Source of the DNA: Symbiodinium natans
Lineage: Eukaryota; Sar; Dinophyceae; Suessiales; Symbiodiniaceae
Length of the DNA: 58,225 bases
Assembly (NCBI GenBank): GCA_905221605.1
Contig: CAJNDS010000773.1
Coordinates: 12,501 to 70,725 of the forward strand
Direction of reading: 5' to 3'
Shown: one piece after another, positions 21,101 through 33,100 of the stretch
How the letters are laid out: each line of letters opens with the position of its first letter
Position numbering within the stretch: the first letter of the stretch is position 1
Position numbers and translations under genes: made by a program
Notes under the pieces: generated by a model
What the model saw: the letters and a program-made list of their open reading frames with translations, nothing else
Database searches by the model: none
Told to the model about the DNA's origin: nothing

Positions 21101-24100
21101 GAGAGAGAGAGAGAAGAAAAAAAAACCTTATTAGACCCTAAAAAAGCCCCCCCCCCCCAAAACAAAAAAAAGGAAAGAGAGTCAGAGAGAGAGAGAGGTA
21201 AAAACAAAAAACCGAGAGAGCCTGCAAGGCCAACGCCGGCCTCTGCCTCTGCGAGGCGAACCTGGCGCCGGCGGCGCTTCAGGCGCTTCGGGGGGGGGGG
21301 GGGGGGGGGGGTTTTCTGTGCTATTTGGGGTTTTAAGGTTCTAGGGTCTTAGGTTTTTTTTTAGGGTTTTGGGGGGGAGGAGGGGGGGGGGGGGTTAGGT
21401 TTTTTTGGGGCTTTTTCGGGTTTTAGGGTTTAAGGTTCGAAGGTTTTAGGGTTTTTTGGGCTGCTTGGGGTTTTAGGGCTTTTTAGGGTTTTTGGGGCTT
21501 AAGGTTTTAAGGTTTTAAGGTTTTTAGGGTTTTTGGGGGTTGTTTGGGCTGTTTAGGGTTTTAGGGTTTTAGGGTAAGGTTCTAGGGTTTTAGGCTCTTT
21601 TTTAGGGTTTTCAGGTTTTAAGGTTTTAAGGTTCTAGGGTTTTGGGCTCTTTTTTTAGGGTTTTAGGGTTTATTTTATCCAAAACATACTGCAAGCCCTC
21701 AACCCCTAAGCCCGAAAGGCTCGAAAGGCCTCAAGTTCAAAAAAACATCCCAAGAGAAGAGTCCCTCCCCCACACCACAGAAAAAAGAACCACTAGGAAA
21801 AGAGTGGGCAAACAAAACGCCGTGCCCGGCCCTAAACCCCAAACCCCAAACCCCAAACCCTAAACCCTAAACCCTAAACCCCAAACCCTAAACCCTAAAC
21901 CCTAAACCCTAGTGCACCTTAGCAGTCCCTCAATGGTCCACGGCCCCTTTATCGTCCTGAATGGCCCATTCATGGTTCAGGGTTTAGGGTTTAGGGCTAG
22001 CCCTAAACCCCAAAACCCGAAACCCCAAACCCGAAACCCCAAACCCGAAACCTTAAACCCTAAACCCCAAACCCTAAGCCCTAAACCCTAAACCCCAAAC
22101 CCTAAACTCTAAACCCTGTGGTTTCTTTTGCTGTGCGGACCCCGAGCTCAAAAAAACCCCACGTCCCTTGCTTGGAGGCTCATGGTACTTGTTGACCAAT
22201 GCGAACTGCACTTATAGCCCACTTAGAAGCAAGCCCCTGAAGTGCCCTAATGTGGTTAGAATTGGGTTATTAGTGCAGTTACACTAAACCCTAAACCCTA
22301 AACCCTAAACCCTAAAACCCTAAAACCCTAAAACCCTAAAACCCTAAAACCCTAAAACCCTAAAACCCTAAAACCCCCAAAACCCTAAAACCCTAAAACC
22401 CTAAAACCTAAACCCTAAACCCTGAACCCTAAACCCTAAACCCCAAACCCTAAACCCTAAACCCCCCCTTATTATTGGGTTCATAAGCACCATGAACCTC
22501 CAAGTGCTGCCAGGCAGCACTGCAGAGCTGTCGCCAGGCCCGAGTGCCGGCCTGGTGCGGTTCTTGGGTCTGCTTAGGGTTTAGGGTTTGGGGTTTAGGG
22601 TTTAGGGTTTGGGGTTTAGGGTTTAGGGTTTGGGGTTTGTGGTTCGGGGTTTACTTTCTTGGTAGCCAGTGGTGCCCGTTTCCCTTTTCTTGGTTCACGG
22701 TTCCTTTATAAAGTAACCAACCCCTCGAAAGGGTACCCTTACTATAAGATGTTTGCTGGGCTACCAAGTCTATATCAACAAGATGAACAACTGTGTGTAT
22801 GGGTATTATATAGACATATATATATATATATATTATATTTGCATGGGTGTAGATATATACATATGTACCTACATACTGCAGTACAGGGATCTGCTGGGAG
22901 TCTGGGAAGCATGTCGGCTCCCAAGACTGGTCGTCCTACCGGTGCAAGCTGTGGGTATTCTTACCTTGCATATGAGTTTTCAGGGGTTTAGGGTTTAGGG
23001 TTTAGGGTTCAGGGTTTAGGGTTTAGGGTTTAGGGTTTAGGGTTTAGGGTTATTCCCAGCCATTTCGCCTTTGCCAATCGCATGCTCTTGTTGATCTACC
23101 GAGCCTCGGCCGGGTATCCAACGACTTGACTAAATCCAGAAAGGGTTTAGGGTTTCGGGTTTACGGTTTAGGGTTTAAGGTTTTTTAGGGTTTAGGGTTT
23201 AGGGTTTTAGGGTTTAGGGTTTAGCTACTTCAACTTCGATTCGACTGAAAAGTGAGAGCCTGACGAAATTCGCAAGTGAGCAGATGTGGTCCACGGTTTG
23301 CACGCTGGCTTGCCGAACTGCTGAGTAAACTGTGGCTCGGTTTAGGGTTTAGGGTTTAGGGTTTAGGGGTTTGAGCACGGTTCCTGTCGTTTTCCAAGCT
23401 GAGGCGCGAGAGTCATTGTCTGTTTCGCGCGAGCTGCCGGGCTTTTCCGCAGTGTCCGGAAAATAGCACGTTGTGAACGCCACATGAGCCGCACCGAAAA
23501 ACACAAACAAACATTCGAGGCCCGGAAAGCTGAAACAAAAAACGCAACAATTCTGTAGTTCTTTCTAGACTCTTTGCCAAAAGGCAGTTTTTCGTGAAAC
23601 AACAGAAAGTGTCGCTGTGTCGGAGTCAAAGGTGGTCCAAAAAATGTGCTTTTGAAAGCCCGCCCCAAACCCTACACCCGCATTCTAAACCCGAAGCCTA
23701 AAACAGTAAACTCCAGAAAGTTGGAACATGGTTTACGGACGATTGGTGCTGGGATTCCCTTTAGTAACCCTCTTGGCGTAGGAGGATAATGATGTTCCAG
23801 CTTCTTGGAGTTAACTGTACCCGGAACCCTGAACCCCTAGCCCTAAACCCTAAACCCTAAACCCTAAACCCTAAACCCTAAACCCTAAACCCTAAACCCT
23901 AAACCCTAAACCCTAAACCCTAAACCCTAAACCCTAAACCCTAAACCCCCACTCCCCCCATGACTCGCCGAGGTTCGACCCGGTCTCCGTGGCGAAAGCA
24001 CCCAGAGGCGCGTGGTGCAACTTGAGCACGCCGAGCGCTTCTGGTTTCGGGATCGGGGTTTAGGGTTTAGGGTTTAGGGTTTAGGGTTTAGGGTTTAGGG

Positions 24101-27100
24101 TTTAGGGTTTAGGGTTTAGGGTTTAGGGTTTAGGGTTTAGGGTTTAGGGTTTAGGGTTTAGGGTTTAGGGTTTAGGGTTTAGGGTTTAGGGTTTAGGGTT
24201 TAGGGTTTAGGGTTTAGGGTTTAGGGTTTAGGGTTTAGGGTTTAGGGTTTAGGGTTTAGGGTTTAGGGTTTAGGGTTTAGGGTTTAGGGCGACCGACCTT
24301 TGCAGGATGTCTTGCCCTTCGCTGGGACCTTGCGGCACCCAACTTCGACGAGCTGATGGCCATGCTCGGTGCGCCTCAGGGGGTTTAGGGTTTAGGGTTT
24401 AGGGTTTAGGGTTTAGGGTTTAGGGTCTAGGGTCTAGGGTTTAGGGTTTAGGGTTTAGGGTTTAGGGTTTAGGGTTTAGGGTTTAGGGCTAAACCACCCT
24501 AAACCCGAAACCCTATAAGAGGGGACTTGAGTGGGGATGGGATTCCTTCGTGAGGGTTTGGGGGTCGGGGGTCTTCTACCCTAAACCCTCGATCAACCCT
24601 AAACCCCAAACCGGTTGGGTTCTTCTGTTGGGGGTGCGTCTCATCTCCTGAATCTCGTCTGTGCAGGGAAGCCGGCAGGAGGGAAGCTGGATTGGCAGGC
24701 CTGCTGCAAGTCCAAATTTAGGGTTTAGGGTTTAGGGGTGAGAGTTTAGGGTTTAGGGTTTAGGGTTCAGGGTTCAGGGTTCAGGGTTTAGCGGTTCAGC
24801 GGTTTAGGGTTTAGGGTTCAGGGTTCCGGGTTCAGGGTTCCGGGCAGCCATGAGGGTTCCTGAGCCCGGCAGGGGTTGGGGGGCTCTTCGTCGGGAATTC
24901 GTGATTTGTTCGGGGTTTGCATTCTTTCGGATTGGTTTCAGGGATAGAGGTTCTTAGTCGAGAACTTGGGACTTGTGGTCCCAAAGACGGGAGAAGCCGG
25001 TGATTCAACCCTAAACCCTAAACCCTAAACCCTAAACCCTAAACCCTAAACCCTAAACCCTAAACCCAGAAGACGCAAAACGTAGGTTGTGATTTAGCAA
25101 GTCCTTTTTGGATTCTTACGTATATCCCTACAAGAAGTAGAGTTGCGGGTTCCCAACCCTAAACCCTACAAAGGGTATGTAGGGTTTAGGGTTTAGAGTT
25201 TAGGGTTTAGGGTTTAGGGTTTAGGGTTTAGGGCTAAACCCTCTTAAACGCCCCAAAACCCTAAAAACCCTAAGAGGCACTCAAAGCCCCCCACTGAGCC
25301 GGGTCTCCAGGGCGGCCTCCCAGCACCTCTCCGCGCGGCGGCGGTGGAAGCGCTCTCTTCAGGCAGATTGGAGCCCTAAACCCTGTAAATCTTAAACCCT
25401 AAACCCTATAAATCCTAAACCCTAAAGCCTATAAATCTTAAACCCTAAACCCCAAACCCTAGACCCTGAAAATCTTAAACCCTATAAATCTTAAACCCTA
25501 AACCCCTAGACCCTAAGCCCGAAGCCCTCCAGCCTAAGCCCTAAACCTCAGACCCTAAACCTTAAGCCCTAAGCCCTAAGCCCTAAGTAAACCTGAAACC
25601 CTAAAACCTATAAATCCCAAGCCCTAAACCACGGACATATGGAGAGAAGTGCTTTGAGGGAGCGCGACACCCTGTAGCAAGTGATGTTTGACTGAAGTTT
25701 TTGCACGGTTCCCGAGCAGAGGGTTTAGGGTTTAGGGTTTAGGGCTTAGAGCATAGGGTTTTTGCTTTCTTGCACCGGACATCCTTCGCACGCGCAGGAT
25801 TGAAGATTTAACGTACACTGTTTGGGATGTTCCCCCTTTTTTTAGCAGTCCTTAATAGGGATTATGATAGGGGGTACTTTAATCCCTACTAAGGACTGTC
25901 AGTATCAGGGGGAACATCCCAAGATTGAACGTTTAATGTATAAGAGGGCCGTTTTTTATGGTAAGTTTCCACTATAGTGAGAGATTGTAGGCGGGCAATT
26001 TTCAAGAGGTTCCTGCAGCATGTGAGATCAAATACCCCTTTAGAGCCCTGCCTAGGGAACCTCTCAACCCTAAACCCTAAACCCTAAACCCTAAACCCTA
26101 AACCCTAAACCCTAAACCCTAAACCCTAAACCCTAAACCCTAAACCCTAAACCCTAAACCCTAAAACCCTAAAACCCTAAAACCCTAAAACCCTAAACCC
26201 TAACCCTAAACCCTAAACTTCACATGCTTCCGGGGTGGACTCCCAAACCCTGTTTAACACCTGGAATGCCATGAGACTGGGGGTCTTGCCTTTGTACCCT
26301 CAGACAAAGCCTCCCCTACTTGCAACTTCATCTAGGATGCCCAGTAGTACCCTTATTCCCTTTTTTGGGGGTTTAGGTTCCCTTATAAACCCCTTTAAGC
26401 AAAAAAGGGCACCCTTTTTAAGCCTTGGTTTTTTGGGCAGCCTAGTCATTGGGAGTTCTATGACGTTTATCAACGCACCCCAACGGAGGTTGTATGTACA
26501 TAGCTAGAACTTGCTAGCACTAGAGGTATCCCACTTATCACGATTATGTCCTCACTTTGAGCAATCCAAATGCCTAAACCCTAAACCCCAAGCCCTATGT
26601 CCTAAACCCTAAACCCTAAACCCTAAACCCTAAACCCCATTGAGAAACGACGAGAAGCCAGCTCTGCAGGTTCGGGCTTTGCCGATCGGCTTCTGTTGAG
26701 CCCTCCGCCCAGCCCGCAAGCTTGCTACTATTTTGCTTAAGGATCCCCAAAAAACTGTATATGAAAAGACTAGATCACCCTTATAAAGATAATTTTTGAG
26801 GGGGGGGGGGGTCCCTAAGTAAATAGCAGACATTGCTTCGGATTCATGGATTGGGGTTCAGGGGTTTAGGGCTTAGGGCCAAGCCCAGGGTTTAGGGTAT
26901 GGGGTTTAGGGTTTGCGCTGTGGGGTTTAGGGTTTCGGGTTTAGGGTATGGGGTTGATTGGGGTTTAGGGCTTGGGGGGTGATCGGGGTTTAGGGTTTAT
27001 AGGGTTTGAGGGCTTTGGCGTTTGGGACTCAGGGTTAGGTTTTCTAGGGTTGGCAGGTCTTGACATGCTTCAGGCTATAGTCACCCCTGGACCGCTCAGC

Positions 27101-30100
27101 ACCCCCAAAAGAAGCAATCACGCACTCAAAAGAAGCAATCCTGAGCTCATCAAAAAGCACGCCAACAAAGACACCCCCAAGAAAACGCAAACCACTTGGA
27201 ATCCCAGCCCCGAACTTCGCCTAACCCCACAAAGGCCCCCAAGAAACCCTAAACCCTAAACTTCTAGACCCCTAAACCCACTTAAACCCTAAAGTCTAAA
27301 CCCTAAACCCTAAAGCCTAAACCAGAAAAACAAACCATCTTCAGCAAAAGGCATGGGTCCCAGGGGCTGCGTGCTCGCAACTCGAGTCCCAGCCCTCAGT
27401 GAGAAGCTCTTTTGACTTAGTAAGTCTACTTACTAACCCCTAGAAACCCGATTGTAATCCCCATAACCCACCTTGCTAGCCCAACTTACCAAGTCAAAAG
27501 AAACTTCCAAGTAAGGGTTTAGGGGTTAAGGTTTGGGGTTAGGGTTCAGGGGTGAGGGCTTAATCTTGTCAGGGTTGTTCAGGGCTTTAGTGTCTGTTGT
27601 AGCTTAGTTTGTTTTGGTTAAGCGGGGTTTTGAGTGTTTTCAATGTGTTTTGGTGGTGCTCCTAGGGGGACTTTTGGGTTTAGGAGGTCTTTTCAGGGGT
27701 GTGTTGTTAGGCTCTAGGGCGAGGGAGTCTAGGTTTGAGGATTGGGGTGTTTTGTGGCCGCAGTCGGCTACACATGCTTTTACGGGTCCTTTTGCTCCGA
27801 GATTTGAGGGTATCAACAAGAAACCCTAATGATTTGGGATATTCCCCCTTATACTATCAGTCCTTAATAGGGATGAGAATAGGGGGTACTTCAATCTGTA
27901 TTAAGGACAGTTAGTATAAAAGAGGGAACATCCCAACCTAAACCCCAAACCCTGACACCCTTTCCGTGTTTGCCGGGTTGTTCACGCATTCGTCATCCTC
28001 TCCCTTGAATGCGATCCTGAAGCAAGACTTAGCCCTCCCTTGGAGCATTGTGAAGCGGGGGATTTACGAACCGAAACTAAAGGGCCGCAACTTTGACCCC
28101 AAGTAGCAGGATCCCCTTTTAATAAGGACCGCCATAAGGTACCCCTTATTTAGGAAACCTGGTCATAGGAGCATGGGCTTCTCTTGCCATTGGGGTCGCG
28201 GGCGTTCGTCTATGGAGCTGTGGTTCATACTCATCAGCCCTACACCATGCGGCGTGCCTCTCGTTGTGCTTGCTACTGCCCTTCTTGCTAGACCTTCACA
28301 AACCCCCCCAAAACCCTATACAAAGCCCCACAGACCTCTAGCAACTGAAGCCCTCAAACCCTACCGCAACCCCTGGAAATGTAACTTAGTTCTGTTGCCT
28401 TGACTCTAAACCCTAAACCCTAAACCCAGAAGCCGTGTTATTCACCCTTCAAACCGAAAGTCCTCAACCTAAACCGCCTTAAAAACCACAAAGCTCCGAA
28501 GCCTAGAGCCCTAAGCGGCCACCCTAGCTGCCATAACACACAAAAAACCCAATTCCCAATCGCTAAGCCCTAACCCGACAAGTCTTCCTTGGTAGTAGAG
28601 TGGGTAACCTGGAACCTTTTTCGGGTAATACATTCCCCTCATAATCCCAAAGGTTGACCTTTAAATCCCACGACTCTAGGTTGACGCTGTCACGTCCCCC
28701 GGTCGCAGCCCGCACCCCGGTTATGGGCAACTGAAGCTTGGGGGTGTACAAGGTTTCAGGTACCAGGTTCAAGATTTTGGGACAACTTGAATTTATTCCC
28801 TTGTTGGGTTGAAGAGGATCTCGTTCAGCAGTGTTTTTTCACAGGGAGTTGGGGCTTGCAGCGCTCCCTATTCAGGTTGTAGGGTTTGCGTGTTTGTCAA
28901 TCTCCCTCGCTCTCTCTCTCTCTCTCTCGCTCGCTCTCTGTTTAGTAATTATTTACTATTTTTGTATATGTGCAAAAATGTACATCTAAATATACATACA
29001 TATGTATATATATATACATATGTATGTACGTGAACCGTATAAATATACATATTCATGTTCATACTAATATTGAGTCGTCTTCTCGGTATTCTCGCACTGC
29101 TGTTGGAGTTTCTCAAGGGGGTGAGTTTCAACGTTCTTGCGCGAGGCCTGACCTGACCTTGGAACAACCATGAAAGCAGCCAGCCTGTGTTTTATCATTC
29201 CTATGCGTTACATGTATAGATATATTCTGGTTTGTGAATTGCATGCGTTCTGTGCAACGTTAGGCCCGTTCTTCTGATTATAAACAGACCCTTAACCTCA
29301 TACTTTGTGGCGTTGCAACTTCCCAGCATTGCACCACCCAGCAACGACTTGCGACACGAATTGCCCAGCATAAGCACTCTACTTCAAGAGATCCCTAAAT
29401 CCTACTTGGAGGTTCAGGGTACTTATAAACCCGATGATAAGTAGACTTATAAGGCCCTAAGTCTTCTAAATAGGTTATAAGTAGGATATGAACTGGGGTT
29501 CTGCCCATGAACAAACCCCCTAAACCCCCCCGAAACCCCCAAAGCCCCCCCTAAACCCCCTAAACCCCCCCTAAACCCCCCCTAAACCCCCCCTAAACCC
29601 CCATAAGCCCTGCCCCCCCCCACCCCCCCCCCCCCCCCGCAGGGGAGCACCTGCGGGAACTTGTGCTCGATGTTGTGCTCGCCTCAGCAGTTCCCGAGTC
29701 CCTAAACCCTAAACCCTAAACCCTCAACCCTAAACCCTAAATCCTAGACCCTAAACCCTCAGGAGGCTATCGCAGGCACCCTCAAGATCGCAACGGCTAT
29801 TGGATAAAGGGCTGCTAGGGTTTGGGTCCTGCCCAGACCCTTTGCACCTCCCTGCAGGGCCGAACATCCTTTGATGTAAGGTTTAGGGTTTAGGGTTTAG
29901 GGTTTAGGGTTTAGGGTTTAGGGTTTATGGGTTTAGGGTTTATGGGTTTATGGGTTTATGGGTTTAAGGTTTAGGGTTGAGTTGGGCTTCTTGGTACACG
30001 CAGAAACTGTAAGTTGTATAGTATATCAGTTGAAGGTGTGCTCCTTATACCAGAATAAGGATCCTGATGTCGTTGAAGGTTTATTCCTCAGTTGAGCGGT

Positions 30101-33100
30101 TGGGATGGGGGGGGGGGGGGGGGGGGGGGGCTTTCTGGGTGATCTTTTGCTCAGAAAGTCTGACCACAGGTTTTCGCGGTTTCGGGCTTAGGGTTTGGGG
30201 GTATGATGTAGGGATGGGAATGATGTAGGGATTTAGATTTGGGAATTTGGGCTGCGGGGTTAAGGGCTTGGGGCTTAGGGTTTAGGGTGGTTTGCGGTAT
30301 AGGGTTTAGTGGGGCCTTCGGATTTCAGGCGCGCCCCAGAAAATCACAAGCCCCCGCTAAATGCGAGCACCCATCACCACGGCACGCCTGGTTTCGGGTT
30401 AGGGGCCCTGCTGTACTTGGAGAGGTTCATGGTGCTGCAAAAGCCCAATCAGGATTGTGCATATAACCGAAGTTTGGCCGGATTAGGGGCGCTTAAGGGG
30501 GGTTTAGGGTTTAGGGTTTAGGGTTTAGGGTTTAGGGTTTAGGGTTTAGGGTTTAGGGTTTCGGTGCAGTTATAGGTCGGTTGCAAGTACCATGAACCAT
30601 TTGTGGTAGCCAAGGCTGCGCTGGTGGCGTCGGATGACGCCAGGTGCGGCGTCCATGAGGGCCTTGAACTTACGCGAACCTTGGACCTTACTGTTGTTGA
30701 GGTCCTGAGAGGAACCCTACACACTAAACCCTAAACCCTAAACCCCAAACCCTAAACCCTAAACCCCAAACACACTGTATTTCAACAGCTCGCAGAGCTG
30801 TGCCGAACGCCAGGGCGATTCCTCCCCTGCACATCTGCTTGCAGGTGCCCCTGTGGAAGAATGAGGGAAGTAGGGACTAGGGGGTTTAGGGTTCAGGGTT
30901 TAGGGTTTAGCGTTTAGGGTTTAGGCTTTAGGCTTTAGGGTTTAGTGTAGGGATTAGGGCTTTAACTATAGCTGCACTTACAAGCCACATAAGTCCTCTA
31001 AGAAGGTTATAAGTAGCAGAATATTTGGAGTTGTAAAGCATCCAAGTGGAGCTTCTTCGGTTTTTTAGGGCTTCAGGGCTTGGGGCGGGTAAGCTCGCAG
31101 TCCCCTCATCTCATGGTTCCCCTACCCCCCCCTCCATATTGCCCCCCTCTTTTCTACCCCCGGGGTTAGGGTTTAGGGGTTAGGGCTACTACCCCCCCCC
31201 CCCCCCAGCTTCCCTAAATAGGCTATTTCCCTGCAAAATTAGCCTAGTTGAGGTTAATTAAGGGAGGGGGGAACCTAGGGGGGAACCTGGGGGGGGGGTG
31301 TAGGGGTCAGTAGGCAGTAGGGAAACCTATGATGACCGGTCTGAGGTTTAGAAGAACTCTTTAGGGTGATTTGGGGCCCTAGATCCTAAACCCTAACCCT
31401 AAACCCTAAACCCTAAACCCTAAACCCTAAACCCTAAACCCTCATCTCATAGAGGTGAGCTGGGACTCTAGAGACCTTGTGCAGTTTATCCGGGATGGTC
31501 TCACATATTCTTTTTGTTGAGCTTAAGTGCTTTTTTTTTGTTCGGGGCGGCAGGGGTTTAGGGGTTTCGGGTTTTAGGGGTTTGAGTTTAGGAATTGGGG
31601 TTTAGGGGTTTGAGTTTAGGGTTTAAGGTGTAAGGATTTGAGTTTAAAGGGTTAATGGGTTAATGGGTTCAAGGGTTAATTAACGGTTAAAGGGTTAATG
31701 GGTTAAAAAGGGTTTCAGGGCCAACCTGCATTGATTCCGAGCCTGTTGAGGATGGTTATCGTTCTGGCTCGGGTTTACGGTTTAGGGTGTGAGCACACCA
31801 ACCCTAAACCATAAACCCTATGTAAACCCTAAACCCTAACTGCTCAAAGCAGATTCTCGCTATTCGAAGCCTCACCAGCTTCAAAAGATGAAAGTGCCGG
31901 GGCGAGTCTTTGAAGCCTCTACACCCTCAACCCTAAACACCCTGTAAGCGTGTAAATTCCCAAACCCCAAACATCTCTGCATAGCCAACGGTAACCATAC
32001 TGCACCTCATACATGCACCATGAAGCCTTCAAGTTCTGAATTCGCATTTCTCCAATCAGGGTCTGTGAGAATGAGCAAAATGAGCCGCAAGGTAGCCGAC
32101 AGCACAAGGTTGGAAACCCTAAGCCCCAAACCCTAAACCCCATCTGGATGTGTTTAACATGCCCTAAACCCTTAAACCCTAAACCCTAATCCCTAAACCC
32201 TGACAAACCCTAAACCCTAACATGTATTCTCTTATATTTGGTCTCTTTCACTGCCCTAATTTAGAGCAACCGAAAGGTTTCTATCTCGGGGCTTCCCAAA
32301 GAAAGGGATACCCTTCTTGGGGATCCTGCAATAAGGATGATTGTATATTTTCGGGCATATTGGGATTTAGGGTTGTCCTGCACTAGGGAGCCACACTCAG
32401 CGTGACCAAACACCACTTTGATGCCAAGGTGGAAGGTCGCGGAAATGGATGCACACCGGTTTAGGGTTTAGGTTTAGGGTTTAGGGCGTTTTGGGTTTAG
32501 GATTTTGGGTTTAGGGACTTTTCTCAGCACAACCCGCGCAGGCGGCAACGTGGCAGGGCCCCTAAACCCTACACCCTAAACCCCAAACCCTAAACCCTAA
32601 TTGCTGAAAGTCATGAGCACCTCCCCTGCTGTGCTGGAGTCCATCAGAGGGACTTCTGAGACTCTAGATCAATACTACGACCAGCCCCAGAACGCCAGCT
32701 CAAGGCACCGGAGAGCACTGTTGAGGAGGTGATCAGGGAAATCCAGGGCCCGAACCCAGAGCCAGAAGCAGACTCCGCACCTCAGCATCCAGACATCCGC
32801 TTCTGTCCCTACTGCAGCCAGAGGTTCTCAGCCCCTCCATATCTAAGCCAAAAACCTCAAAAAACCGAGACACTCCAAACCCGAAGCCCTATACGCCTTA
32901 CTAGAAGCCCTAAACCCTAAACCCGAAGCTCTAAACCCTAAACCCTAAACCCTAAACCCTAAACCCCAAACAATGAGCCGGCAAGCACACCGCGCCACCC
33001 GAAAAACGGATGCCAGGAGCCGCTGATCGAGAGCGGGTGCCGAAGCTGCACGGGATGGGGTGAGGAGAAGGGACCCTAAGCCCCAAACCCTAAGCCCCTA

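Larger units (their letters stand above)
25374..26331. other. Intron terrain: degenerate repeats, MITE-B and a long C-array
   Basis: 25374-25620 is a degenerate tandem of CCCTAAA mixed with CTATAAATCTTAAA words, roughly 22-30 bp spacing. 25822-25922 is a family-B element. 26068-26218 is a CCCTAAA array with a CCCTAAAA sub-block. No gene seen. Confidence 0.5.

Noticed and set aside
23363-23668. 101-codon minus ORF
   Set aside because: Natural-looking, but a plus frame (VPVVFQAEARESLSVSRELP) is equally good and no family was recognised.
23960-23985. tRNA T-arm-like GGTTCGACCC
   Set aside because: No pairing stem or other tRNA arms; it is the codons of FDPVS.
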